A program made the translations under genes and the position numbers. Positions 26,105 to 33,704 of a stretch of 33,704 nucleotides of DNA are shown piece after piece. The stretch's first letter is position 1. Each line of letters begins with the position of its first letter. The notes under the pieces were generated by a model, which had not been told where the DNA came from, did no database searches, and saw nothing but the letters and a program-made list of their open reading frames with translations. The stretch lies in assembly GCA_030538215.1 (NCBI GenBank), contig JAUNUM010000028.1, positions 1 through 33,704 of the forward strand. The letters are read 5' to 3'. The stretch comes from Bacteroidia bacterium (GTDB lineage: Bacteria; Bacteroidota; Bacteroidia; Bacteroidales; Dysgonomonadaceae).

Positions 26105-26112
26105 CAAAAATA
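26105..26112 (-). promoter_or_regulatory. -7 box (TATTTTTG) for the antiporter gene
   Basis: A minus-strand TAnnTTTG about 40 nt before the ATG at 26064, in the divergent region shared with uvrA. Confidence 0.45.
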
Positions 26113-26148
26113 CAGAAAATATTTCGGAATATTGATTAACTCTACTTT

Positions 26149-26176
26149 TTTGTAGCTGATAAAGTCGTTATCTTTG
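26149..26176 (+). promoter_or_regulatory. Promoter for uvrA
   Basis: TTTG (26149-26152), 16-nt spacer, TATCTTTG (26169-26176). The ATG at 26195 is preferred because an in-frame GTG at 26174 lies inside the -7 box and so could not be transcribed from this promoter. Confidence 0.6.
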
Positions 26177-26194
26177 TGGGTTGAATTGGAATTT

Positions 26195-28987
26195 ATGAGC
26201 AGCGAAAAGCAAATAGAACTAAAAGGTGTACGCGTTAATAATCTCAAAAACATTGACGTAATCATCCCCCGAAATACATTTACGGTTATCACAGGACTTT
26301 CCGGCTCCGGAAAATCGAGTCTGGCTTTCGATACACTGTATGCCGAAGGTCAGCGACGTTATGTAGAAAGCCTTTCGGCGTATGCCCGCCAATTTCTGGG
26401 GCGGATGAACAAGCCCGAATGCGATTTCATTCACGGAATTCCACCGGCAATCGCTATCGAGCAAAAGGTAAACACTCGAAATCCACGTTCAACCGTGGGC
26501 ACTTCTACCGAAATTTACGAATATCTGCGACTACTTTTTGCCCGCATCGGAAAAACCATTTCACCCGTTTCAGGCACCGAAGTAAAGAAACACAACGTCA
26601 GCGACGTTATTGCCAAAATGCTCGAGTACAGAGAAGGTACGCGTATGGCAGTGCTTTCTCCCATTCAGTTGCGAAACGGAAGAACTCTGCAGGAGCAATT
26701 GGATATTTTGATGAAAGAAGGTTTTTCGCGCGTAGACGTGGGCGACACTTTTTACAGAATCGACGAACTTTTGGAGCAAAAGAAAATGCCGGATACCAAA
26801 GATATTCTGTTAGTTATCGACAGGTTATCGTGTTCGAGCGATAAATCAGTTATCAACCGATTATCGGATTCGGTGGAGACAGCATTTTTGGAAGGAAAAG
26901 GCGAATGTATTGTCCGGTTTTGGACACAGGATGATGTAGAGTCTTTCACTTTTTCGAATCGGTTTGAAGCCGATGGAATCACGTTTGAAGAACCGTCGGA
27001 TTTGATGTTCAATTTCAATAGCCCGGTGGGTGCTTGTCCCAAATGCGAAGGCTTCGGAAAAGTAATCGGGATTGACGAAAATTTGGTTATCCCCGATAAA
27101 AGCCTTTCCGTTCAGGAAGAATGTGTACAATGCTGGAAAGGCGAAAAAATGAGCGAATGGCGCAAGGAATTCGTTTTCAACGCTTATAAAGCCGATTTTC
27201 CCATTCATCGGGCGTACTACGATTTGAGCGATGAAGAAAAAGACGTATTGTGGAACGGGCGACACGATTTGGGCATCTACGGCATCAACGATTTCTTCAA
27301 GATGCTGGAAGAAAACCTGTACAAAATTCAATATCGGGTAATGCTGGCGCGCTATCGTGGAAAAACCGCTTGTCCGGTTTGCAAAGGTGCCCGATTGAAA
27401 AAGGAAGCCGGATTTGTAAAAATTGGCGGTAGAAATGTAAGCGAACTCGTTCTTTTGCCCATTACAGAGCTAAAAGTATTTTTCGACAATCTCCAACTCA
27501 ACGAAACCGATTCGATCATCGCTGAACGGCTACTTACGGAAATTAATAACCGCATACTCTTTCTGATTGATGTTGGATTGGGTTATCTCACGCTGAACCG
27601 ACTATCGAATACCCTTTCGGGTGGCGAAAGCCAGCGCATAAATCTGGCATCGTCGCTGGGAAGCAGTTTGGTGGGTTCGTTGTATATTTTGGACGAACCG
27701 AGTATCGGGTTGCACTCGCGCGACACATACTTGCTTATTAAAGTGTTGCGTCAATTGCAGCAATTAGGCAACACGGTTGTGGTGGTGGAACACGATGAAG
27801 AAATTATTCGTGCGGCTGATTATATTATCGATATTGGTCCCAAAGCCGGACGGCTGGGCGGAGAAATTATGTATCAGGGAAAAGTATCGGATTTGATGAA
27901 AAATACGGATAGCTATACGGTGAAATACCTGACCGGAGAAGAAAAAATTGAAATTCCGAAATATCGCCGCAAATGGAACAATTATATTGAAATAAAAGGT
28001 GCCCGACAAAATAACCTGAAAAATATCGACGTGAAATTCCCGCTCAACGCGATGACTGTGGTTACAGGCGTGAGCGGTTCAGGGAAATCATCGCTCGTAA
28101 ACGATGTGCTGAGCAATGCATTACATAATTATTATAAAGGAAGCGCGCTTGAACAAACCGAATTCAACTCTATTTCAGGCGATTTAAAATTAGCTAAATC
28201 GGTGGAGTTTGTCGATCAAAATCCTATCGGCCGCTCCACACGATCCAATCCGGTTACATATATCAAGGCGTATGACGAAATCCGTAAACTTTTTGCAGCG
28301 CAGCCGCTTGCGAAGCAAATGAATTTCACGCCGGCGTATTTTTCGTTTAACGTGGAAGGCGGACGATGCGATGAATGCAAGGGTGAAGGTACCATTACGG
28401 TGGAAATGCAATTTATGGCAGATATCCGCTTGGAATGTGAATCGTGTCACGGTAAACGCTTTTCGCAGGAAGTGCTGGATGTGGAGTACAAAGGAGCAAA
28501 CATTCACGATGTGCTGGAAATGACCATCGACCAGGCAATCGAATTTTTCGGTGTACAAAAAGGTACAACGGAAAAGAAAATTGCAAAGAAAATGCAGCCA
28601 TTGCAAGATGTAGGACTAGGTTACATCAAACTGGGACAATCGTCTTCGACGTTATCGGGTGGCGAAAATCAGCGGGTGAAATTAGCGTTTTATCTGGGAG
28701 AAGAAAAATCGGAGCCCACCATTTTTATCTTCGATGAGCCAACTACCGGATTGCATTTTCACGATATTAAAACGCTGTTGAAAGCATTTAATGCGCTTAT
28801 CGAACGCGGACATACGGTCATTATTATCGAGCACAACATGGAAGTTATTAAATGTGCCGACCATATTATCGATATCGGCCCCGAAGGTGGTAAAGGAGGT
28901 GGTAATATCGTGTGTGAAGGCACGCCGGAAACAATCGTGAAATGCAAGGAATCACATACCGGCAGGTTTTTGAAGGAAAAATTGTGA
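26195..28987 (+). CDS. uvrA: Excinuclease ABC subunit A
   Basis: A 930-aa damage-sensing ATPase of nucleotide excision repair that loads UvrB. It has two ABC ATPase modules: Walker A GLSGSGKSS and GVSGSGKSS, and signatures LSGGESQR and LSGGENQR with ILDEPSIGLH and IFDEPTTGLH. Zinc-binding Cys pairs include CPKCEGFG, CPVCKGARL and CDECKGEG with CESCHGKRF. It belongs to the UvrA-type paralogue group common in Bacteroidota; whether it is the main UvrA cannot be told. Its last 18 codons are duplicated at 31641-31694 beyond the restriction-modification cassette. The present C-terminus FLKEKL-stop differs from the downstream copy, which ends FLKEKLK-stop. Confidence 0.96.
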   Translation: MSSEKQIELKGVRVNNLKNIDVIIPRNTFTVITGLSGSGKSSLAFDTLYAEGQRRYVESLSAYARQFLGRMNKPECDFIHGIPPAIAIEQKVNTRNPRSTVGTSTEIYEYLRLLFARIGKTISPVSGTEVKKHNVSDVIAKMLEYREGTRMAVLSPIQLRNGRTLQEQLDILMKEGFSRVDVGDTFYRIDELLEQKKMPDTKDILLVIDRLSCSSDKSVINRLSDSVETAFLEGKGECIVRFWTQDDVESFTFSNRFEADGITFEEPSDLMFNFNSPVGACPKCEGFGKVIGIDENLVIPDKSLSVQEECVQCWKGEKMSEWRKEFVFNAYKADFPIHRAYYDLSDEEKDVLWNGRHDLGIYGINDFFKMLEENLYKIQYRVMLARYRGKTACPVCKGARLKKEAGFVKIGGRNVSELVLLPITELKVFFDNLQLNETDSIIAERLLTEINNRILFLIDVGLGYLTLNRLSNTLSGGESQRINLASSLGSSLVGSLYILDEPSIGLHSRDTYLLIKVLRQLQQLGNTVVVVEHDEEIIRAADYIIDIGPKAGRLGGEIMYQGKVSDLMKNTDSYTVKYLTGEEKIEIPKYRRKWNNYIEIKGARQNNLKNIDVKFPLNAMTVVTGVSGSGKSSLVNDVLSNALHNYYKGSALEQTEFNSISGDLKLAKSVEFVDQNPIGRSTRSNPVTYIKAYDEIRKLFAAQPLAKQMNFTPAYFSFNVEGGRCDECKGEGTITVEMQFMADIRLECESCHGKRFSQEVLDVEYKGANIHDVLEMTIDQAIEFFGVQKGTTEKKIAKKMQPLQDVGLGYIKLGQSSSTLSGGENQRVKLAFYLGEEKSEPTIFIFDEPTTGLHFHDIKTLLKAFNALIERGHTVIIIEHNMEVIKCADHIIDIGPEGGKGGGNIVCEGTPETIVKCKESHTGRFLKEKL
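28931..28984 (+). repeat. Left copy of 54-bp direct repeat (uvrA 3' end)
   Basis: The terminal uvrA codons for TIVKCKESHTGRFLKEKL. It matches 31641-31694 at 50 of 54 positions, with mismatches at 28935, 28963, 28978 and 28981. Similarity stops outside these limits, so it delimits the inserted 2.66-kb segment. Confidence 0.93.
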
Positions 28988-29011
28988 CAACCTGGGAGTG
29001 AGATTTTAGGA

Positions 29012-29043
29012 TTTGTAATTTGAGAATAAAAAAATTATCTTTG
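29012..29043 (+). promoter_or_regulatory. Promoter for the restriction-modification operon
   Basis: TTTG (29012-29015), 20-nt spacer, TATCTTTG (29036-29043), a near-ideal Bacteroidota promoter. The methyltransferase ATG follows at 29067, so the cassette carries its own promoter. Confidence 0.7.
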
Positions 29044-29066
29044 CAATATAGAGAAAGGATGAATAA

Positions 29067-30652
29067 ATGATAATAAACACAGAATTATTAACTATAAAAG
29101 AAGCTAGTGAGTGGGCAACAATCCATACAGGCAAGCAAGTTACACCTTCCAATATTTCTTACCTTATACAATATGGGCGAGTTAAAAAAATGGGAGTAAT
29201 GGTTCTACTTTAGTTGCTAAACAAGATTTGATTGACTATTATGAGTCTTATAATGGTCAGCGTGAAATTAATTGGAAAGATCAACTCGGAGATGATTTAA
29301 ATTGGGCTTTGTCGTTCGATCAATATAAAGAGGCTGAGACAACAAAACATGTTCATAGGCTACATCCCTATAAAGGAAAATTTATTCCCCAATTGGTGGA
29401 GTATTTTTTAGACGATCATACAGACAATTTCAAAACTGAAATCTACTTTGAAAAAGGTGACATTGTATTAGATCCATTTTCAGGAAGTGGTACGACTATG
29501 GTTCAAGCTTGTGAATTAGGGATGAATGCTATTGGTATTGACGTTTCAGCTTTCAACTCATTGATTGGAAATTGCAAGATTACCGAGTATGATTTAACAG
29601 ATGTTCAAAAAGAAACAAATCGCATAACACAAGCTTTAAAAGTTTTTTTAACAAATTCACATACTATAGAATTTGAGACAAAGCTATTACAAGAACTCTA
29701 CGATTTTAACAATAAATACTTTCCTGTTCCAGATTATAAATACCGTTTACGACAGGGTGAAATTGATGAGAAAAAATATGGAGCAGAAAAAGAGAAAGAG
29801 TTTTTATTAACATACAATAGTTTAGTAAAACAATACAACATCAAACTCCGCCAAGATAAAGCCGGCAACTTTCTCGACAAATGGTATTCTCAACATGTTC
29901 GAGAAGAAATTGAATTTGCATTTGACGAAATAAAAAAAATAAAAAACACAAATACAAAAAAAATTATCAGTATAATTTTAAGTCGTACCATTCGTAGTTG
30001 TCGGGCAACAACCCACGCTGACCTTGCAACACTCTTTGAACCTGTCACCAGCACTTATTATTGTGCAAAACACGGTAAAATATGTAAACCACTTTTTTCC
30101 ATTCTAAAATGGTGGGAAACGTATAGTAAAGATACAATAAAAAGAATTTCTCAATTCAACAAACTACGTACACAGACTTTTCAATTTTGTCTTACTGGAG
30201 ATAGCAGAACAATCAACATTATAGAAGAACTTAAAAAGAAAAATCCAGCATTTTCAGAAATAGCTGAGAGTAAAAAAATAAAAGGAATTTTCTCATCACC
30301 ACCTTATGTCGGATTAATTGATTACCATGAACAGCACGCCTATGCTTATGATTTATTTGGCTTTACAAGGAAAGATGAATTAGAAATCGGGGCTCTCTTT
30401 AAGGGAAAGGGTAAGATTGCTCAAGAAAGTTACGTGAAAGGTATTTCAGATGTATTAAATAACTGTAAAACCTTCTTAGTAGATGATTATGATATTTTTC
30501 TTGTAGCTAATGACAAAAACGGGTTATACCCCAAAATTGCGGAGAAATCTGGAATGAAGATTGTAAATCAATTCAAAAGGCCTGTATTAAATCGTACCGA
30601 GAAAGACAAAGGAGCCTATTCTGAAATTATTTTTCATTTAAAATCAAAATAA
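29067..30652 (+). pseudogene. HTH-fused type II DNA methyltransferase, frameshifted in an A7 run
   Basis: Starting at the ATG at 29067, the first 40 codons form a DNA-binding helix-turn-helix (LLTIKEASEWATIHTGKQVT, ISYLIQYGRVKK). The frame then ends at TAG 29211. A -1 shift in the A7 run at 29184-29190 restores a continuous protein (VKKNGSNGSTLVAKQDLIDYY) of about 530 residues. The methyltransferase part has the HVHRLHPYKGKFIPQLVEYF segment, SAM motif DPFSGSGTT (codons near 29471-29497) and catalytic SPPY at 30296-30307, with the long middle segment as likely target-recognition domain. SPPY favours N4-cytosine or N6-adenine methylation. The site is unknown; TdeIII-type partners suggest GGNCC by family knowledge only. 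Confidence 0.85.
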
Positions 30653-30654
30653 CC

Positions 30655-30840
30655 ATGAAAGCAATTAATCAAGACAAAGTAATTTATCAACTTACAATAG
30701 AAGATTTACAGAAAGTTGCTACTGAAATACTAGAAAGAAATTTAACAGAAAATGAATTAAAATTAATCGAAGATAAAATCAGTGATAATATAGATTGGTA
30801 TGGCGCGATTGAAAATAGAATACTCCAAAATATAAAATAA
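30655..30840 (+). CDS. 61-aa protein between methyltransferase and endonuclease genes
   Basis: It starts 2 nt after the methyltransferase stop and ends 3 nt before the endonuclease start, so it is part of the operon. Acidic, helical, no signal peptide, no Cys, no recognisable helix-turn-helix. Sequence such as YQLTIEDLQKVATEILERNLTENELKLIEDKI with IDWYGAIENRIL resembles small orphan proteins that I cannot place. It may be a control or chaperone-like factor of the restriction-modification system. The position is the only evidence. Confidence 0.7.
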   Translation: MKAINQDKVIYQLTIEDLQKVATEILERNLTENELKLIEDKISDNIDWYGAIENRILQNIK

Positions 30841-30843
30841 AAC

Positions 30844-31628
30844 ATGTCATTATCATTAGAACAAATAAAAAGTACCGGAATTGCGTTAAGAAACAGTTTA
30901 CAACGTAGATTTCAAACTTATAACCCCGAACCATCATCTATGCCTTTTCACACAAGACTTTTAGGTAAGGATAGAATGGCTCTCTTTTCATTCATACATT
31001 CTCTAAACACAAATTTCGGGACGAGCATATTTGAGCCAGTTGCTTTAGCAATATCTAAGTCTACATTTAAAGAATCGAAAACCCAAGCTATCTCTGGGAC
31101 AAGAATAAGTGAAGCAGCACAACGTGTTATCCAAGATATTATGGACGATTTAACGGCAGTAAATCGCAAACCGAATAAACATGAGGAGATTGAAGCAATA
31201 CGACAGGTTTGTCAAATTGGAAACATGAAAACTGTAAAGCCCACTAGAGTGGATATTTGGTTGCAATCTTACAACAATGAATTTTACTTTTTTGATATTA
31301 AAACTGCCAAGCCTAATAAAGGAAATTTCAAAGAGTTCAAACGTACTCTTTTGGAATGGACTGCTTGCTTTTTGGCCGAAAACCCCGATGCTAAAATTAA
31401 CACATTAATCGCGATTCCATACAATCTCCTTATGAACCAAAACCATATTCACGATGGACAATGGCAGGAATGCTTGATCTCGAAAATGAATTAAAGGTGG
31501 CCAATGAGTTTTGGGACTTTTTAGGCGGTGTGGGAACTTATTTGCAATTGTTGGATATTTTTGAGCGTGTTGGAATTGAGTTGCGTCATGAAATAGATGA
31601 CTATTTTTCAAAATATAATCGACAATAA
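30844..31628 (+). pseudogene. TdeIII-like type II restriction endonuclease, frameshifted near the C-terminus
   Basis: The ATG at 30844 opens a frame that carries a PD-(D/E)xK-type active site: Asp137 (RVDIWL), then Asp151 and Lys153 (FFDIKTAKPN). This matches the TdeIII family of type II endonucleases as I recall it (family members recognise GGNCC). After Asn194 (AIPYN) the frame continues with non-homologous residues to a stop at 31494. The expected continuation lies in another frame from 31428: PYEPKPYSRWTMAGMLDLENE..., ending at 31628. A single-base deletion or two-base insertion near 31426-31428 therefore breaks the last 66 residues. The family assignment is moderately sure. Confidence 0.82.
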
Positions 31629-31640
31629 AACTTTCAATTG

Positions 31641-31694
31641 ACAACCGTGAAATGCAAGGAATCACATACCGGTAGGTTTTTGAAGGAGAAGTTG
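31641..31694 (+). repeat. Right copy of 54-bp direct repeat (original uvrA tail)
   Basis: It encodes TTVKCKESHTGRFLKEKLK followed by TAG and shares 50/54 bases with 28931-28984. It is not translated with uvrA. As it has a stop and the flanking region continues into native sequence, it is likely the ancestral end of uvrA. Confidence 0.9.
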
Positions 31695-31720
31695 AAATAG
31701 CTAAGAGCAAGGTGTTAAGT

Positions 31721-31756
31721 GCATAGAGTTAGTTGCTATATCCCAATGCTCTATGC
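31721..31756. terminator. Hairpin between the repeat and the DUF2752 operon
   Basis: GCATAGAG (31721-31728) can pair with CTCTATGC (31749-31756) around a 20-nt loop. It lies between convergent genes, so it is a possible terminator. No clear U-tract follows. Confidence 0.35.
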
Positions 31757-31770
31757 CCAACGCTCTCCGC

Positions 31771-32151
31771 CTACAAATTCCTCACGACCCAATAAATAAC
31801 TATCGCCGAAACTACTATCATCGCCGTCCATTTTCCAAAAAAAATCTTTTCTAATTTCGGGAAGCGGTGTTTTCCATTGAAAAACTCCAGATAAATTCCA
31901 AGCAGAATATAAGGAATCAGAAATAAGATAAGGGCATTGTGCGCGAAAGCACTTTTAAAATCCAAATGAAGCACATCGTGAATGGCGCGTTGAGAACCAC
32001 ATCCGGGACATTCGTATCCTGTAGTCAATAAAAACGGGCATTTCGGAAACAAAGGTTGCATTTCCGGATCGAAAATGTAAAACATAAAAACAACTGCCAC
32101 AAGCATAAAGCTTATGGCAGCGCCGATAAATATTTTTTTCGTTTTAGTCAA
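31771..32151 (-). CDS. DUF2752 membrane protein
   Basis: A 126-aa membrane protein with three or four hydrophobic segments and the family motif FPKCPFLLTTGYECPGCGSQRAIHDVLHLD (key residues CP...CPGCGSQRA...H). The Cys motif suggests metal binding or a disulfide; function is unknown. The only in-frame start without large loss is a TTG at 32151 following the CD225 gene stop by 9 nt, so it is an operon partner. Confidence 0.82.
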   Translation of the reverse strand: MTKTKKIFIGAAISFMLVAVVFMFYIFDPEMQPLFPKCPFLLTTGYECPGCGSQRAIHDVLHLDFKSAFAHNALILFLIPYILLGIYLEFFNGKHRFPKLEKIFFGKWTAMIVVSAIVIYWVVRNL

Positions 32152-32160
32152 TTCGGGAAA

Positions 32161-32487
32161 TCAATAGTTGTAAATACTTTGCTGACTTTCTTTCAAAATA
32201 TGCTCCATTCCGGCTGGCAAATTTCCGGTTTGCATCAATATTATCATCACAATGTAATAGATAATACCAGTGATTAATCCCACTAATAACCATGTTTTTG
32301 CTCGTCTTGATACCCGTTCTGCTTTTTCGTAATTTCCGATGTTATAAGATGAATTTACTTGCACGGCATTCATAAGTGCAATGATTCCAAACAACGGAGA
32401 GCAACATAATGTAATTATAATTGACTGCCAAAGCCATGTATTAGGCTTTAGACGAGAAATGTTACTACTATCTTTTGAAAAACTCAA
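32161..32487 (-). CDS. CD225/dispanin-type small membrane protein, TTG start
   Basis: A 108-aa protein with two hydrophobic segments and the CD225 pattern CCSPLFGIIALMNAVQVNSSYNIGNYEKAERVSRRAKTW. The frame is open upstream with no ATG or GTG, so TTG at 32487 is the plausible start; the upstream frame extends to a stop before 32550. It is a shorter relative of the GYF-CD225 protein next to it, without the GYF domain, and may be a decayed duplicate. Inner-membrane function is unknown. Confidence 0.72.
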   Translation of the reverse strand: MSFSKDSSNISRLKPNTWLWQSIIITLCCSPLFGIIALMNAVQVNSSYNIGNYEKAERVSRRAKTWLLVGLITGIIYYIVMIILMQTGNLPAGMEHILKESQQSIYNY

Positions 32488-32531
32488 ACGATTACTATTG
32501 CGATTAATAAAACTCTTACTTTGTTGGAGTA

Positions 32532-33110
32532 TTAAACTTCGTATCCGGAATTACCGATAATATCGCCTACGCTTGCCATTGAGACACCTAAAGCAATTAT
32601 AAGAATTACAGCAAGTATCCATAGCACAATCCAGGCCACACTTATCCAAAGAGCAATTTTTGTCCATCTTCCAGCCTGTTTTGATGCTTCCAGTGAGCCG
32701 GCATAGTCTCCTCTTGCGTATAACGATTCAACTTTAGAGGCATTTACTATTCCAATAATTCCCAGTAAACTTAAGAAGCTACCACATAAAAGAAATGGAA
32801 GCACAGTTGCTAAAATAGATTCAACAAGCCATGATTTTGGTGCTGGTTCCGAGTGCGAGTATGAATTGTTATAATTAACTTGTTGTACCGGCGGAGCTGT
32901 TACCTGCTGAGCAGGTGGCTGTGAAGAATTAAATGATGAACTTACTTCGAAAAGGTAGTTTAACTCCGCAACATCTGCTGCCCGCATCCATTCGCTCATC
33001 CCTTGAGTCCATACCAATGTGTCTTTTCTAATATTTTCGACTTTCAATTCTTCAGGAGAGAAGGTCCCTTTTTGTTTTCCTTCGCTGTCGATGTAAAAAT
33101 AACGATTCAT
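32532..33110 (-). CDS. GYF-domain and CD225 membrane protein
   Basis: A 192-aa protein. Residues 1-55 form a GYF_2-type domain (RYFYIDSEGKQKGTFSPEELK, DTLVWTQGMSEWMRAADV), a peptide-binding fold. A Gln/Ser/Pro-rich linker (about 57-80) follows, then a CD225-type membrane region (GSFLSLLGIIGIVNASKVESLYARGDYAGS, WTKIALWISVAWIVLWILAVIL). The GYF domain would face the cytoplasm. Similar GYF-CD225 proteins are frequent in Bacteroidota but their role is uncertain. It lies 12 nt downstream of the lipoprotein gene. Confidence 0.85.
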   Translation of the reverse strand: MNRYFYIDSEGKQKGTFSPEELKVENIRKDTLVWTQGMSEWMRAADVAELNYLFEVSSSFNSSQPPAQQVTAPPVQQVNYNNSYSHSEPAPKSWLVESILATVLPFLLCGSFLSLLGIIGIVNASKVESLYARGDYAGSLEASKQAGRWTKIALWISVAWIVLWILAVILIIALGVSMASVGDIIGNSGYEV

Positions 33111-33122
33111 AATTGTGAAATT

Positions 33123-33521
33123 TTATTTGTAATCTTTAGGTGTAATATGTATTGTTTTAAGTACTTGTCCAAGAGAATCGGTGTAAATATAATCTATACT
33201 TACACCGTTTGCGGTAAATATCTTTAAATTAGGATTCATCTTAAAAGCTTCTTTGATATTAGCTCTTGTTTGTTCTTCCACTGCCTGCATCATAGATTGC
33301 GGATCGGGAGTATTAATTATCTGATACCGATACTGAAAAATATTAGTTTCAGTAACGTTTGCCCCCAAAAAAGTGGTGTGATCATCAAGTTGCGTTGGAG
33401 CAGATTTATTCAGGTTATTGGCCATTTTTTCCAATTCCTGATATATTTTTTTTTCGTTAGAGCACTGCAGAAGCAGTAAGGAGAAAGTAATTAGAAAAAT
33501 AATGTATAATTTGTTTCGCAT
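33123..33521 (-). CDS. Small hypothetical lipoprotein
   Basis: A 132-aa protein with a signal peptide and lipobox (SLLLLQC, Cys about 20). The mature part is charged with a YQELEKMANNLNKSAPTQLDDHTT start and an IQIINTPDPQSMMQAVEEQTRANI-like helix (read as YQIINTPDPQSMMQ). No family recognised. First gene of the leftward operon; a TATTTTTG box lies at 33539-33546. Confidence 0.75.
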   Translation of the reverse strand: MRNKLYIIFLITFSLLLLQCSNEKKIYQELEKMANNLNKSAPTQLDDHTTFLGANVTETNIFQYRYQIINTPDPQSMMQAVEEQTRANIKEAFKMNPNLKIFTANGVSIDYIYTDSLGQVLKTIHITPKDYK

Positions 33522-33538
33522 AATGTAAAATATTGATA

Positions 33539-33546
33539 CAAAAATA
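33539..33546 (-). promoter_or_regulatory. -7 box (TATTTTTG) for the lipoprotein/GYF operon
   Basis: A minus-strand TAnnTTTG, 17 nt upstream of the ATG at 33521. Confidence 0.4.
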
Positions 33547-33623
33547 AAAAAGATTGTTTAGGAGAAAAAATTTTTACTCATTAAATTTTAGAAAAAATAA
33601 TAATAGAGAGCTTTTAAAAAGTT

Positions 33624-33653
33624 TTGGCAGAATATCTCCCGACATCCTGCCAA
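33624..33653. promoter_or_regulatory. Inverted repeat before the right-edge gene
   Basis: TTGGCAG and CTGCCAA arms separated by 16 nt, about 30 nt before the putative ATG at 33682. It could be an operator or a leader hairpin. Confidence 0.35.
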
Positions 33654-33681
33654 TCATGTTAACCTTAAATCTAATACTATT

Positions 33682-33704
33682 ATGAAAAAACCACGCTGCA
33701 AATA
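33682..33704 (+). CDS. Probable 5' end of a gene cut by the right edge
   Basis: An ATG followed by Lys-Lys-Pro-Arg-Cys-Lys, preceded by an A/T-rich leader (ACTATT-ATG). This is how many exported Bacteroidota proteins begin, but with 7 codons nothing can be assigned. Confidence 0.4.

Noticed and set aside
26174-26197. uvrA start at GTG 26174
   Set aside because: The GTG lies within the TATCTTTG -7 box, so the ATG at 26195 is the sensible start.
23983-26292. Antiporter reading frame extended by 76 residues to 26292
   Set aside because: The extension overlaps the divergent uvrA promoter and 5' end and lacks conserved sequence. The ATG at 26064 fits the family's membrane start.
28985-31640. Complete mobile element (IS or integron) between the uvrA repeats
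   Set aside because: No transposase or integrase and no terminal inverted repeats were found. Only restriction-modification genes are present.

Overview
The window comes from a member of the Bacteroidota, most likely order Bacteroidales. The grounds are a SusC/SusD outer-membrane import locus, many lipoproteins with N-terminal lipobox cysteines, Bacteroidota-type promoter -7 boxes (TAnnTTTG) with few Shine-Dalgarno sites, the gene string dut / TPR / DUF4292 / LytM-EnvC, and modest G+C. I see no rRNA, tRNA, CRISPR array or complete insertion sequence.

Layout. 1-3.3 kb (+): a lipoprotein cysteine hydrolase cut by the left edge, followed by three tandem paralogous small lipoproteins separated by nearly identical spacers. 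3.3-3.75 kb: a gene-poor junction with a promoter-bearing 5' fragment of a glutamyl-tRNA synthetase gene (minus strand) and a hairpin terminator. 3.7-11.6 kb (-): a DUF6261 gene, then SusC, SusD, a zinc-metallohydrolase lipoprotein (HExxH) and a DUF4302 lipoprotein, which looks like one nutrient-import operon. 11.6-12.65 kb: a 1-kb non-coding stretch with a long leader, an array of about eleven 21-22-bp imperfect palindromic repeats, a G9 tract and a cluster of larger inverted repeats. 12.65-19.1 kb (-): WbqC-like protein, nucleoside-type MFS transporter, and the tightly coupled dut, TPR, DUF4292, EnvC-like series. 19.2-26.1 kb: an unknown conserved protein (+), a THUMP-domain RNA methyltransferase with a charged tail (-), a HepT/HI0074-like protein with a nucleotidyltransferase partner broken by an in-frame stop (+), a GHL10 family lipoprotein (-) and a CPA2 antiporter with a C-terminal stress-type domain (-). 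26.2-29.0 kb (+): uvrA.

The most distinctive segment is 28.98-31.64 kb. An A+T-rich type II restriction-modification cassette (HTH-methyltransferase, 61-aa protein, TdeIII-like endonuclease) sits exactly at the 3' end of uvrA. It is flanked by a 54-bp direct repeat (50/54 identical) of the last uvrA codons, as expected for insertion with long target duplication or 3'-end replacement. Both the methyltransferase and the endonuclease are split by single-base frameshifts; the first lies in an A7 run where -1 slippage would restore the protein.

31.7-33.5 kb (-) is a small membrane-protein operon (lipoprotein, GYF-CD225, CD225, DUF2752). A further gene probably starts on the plus strand at the right edge.
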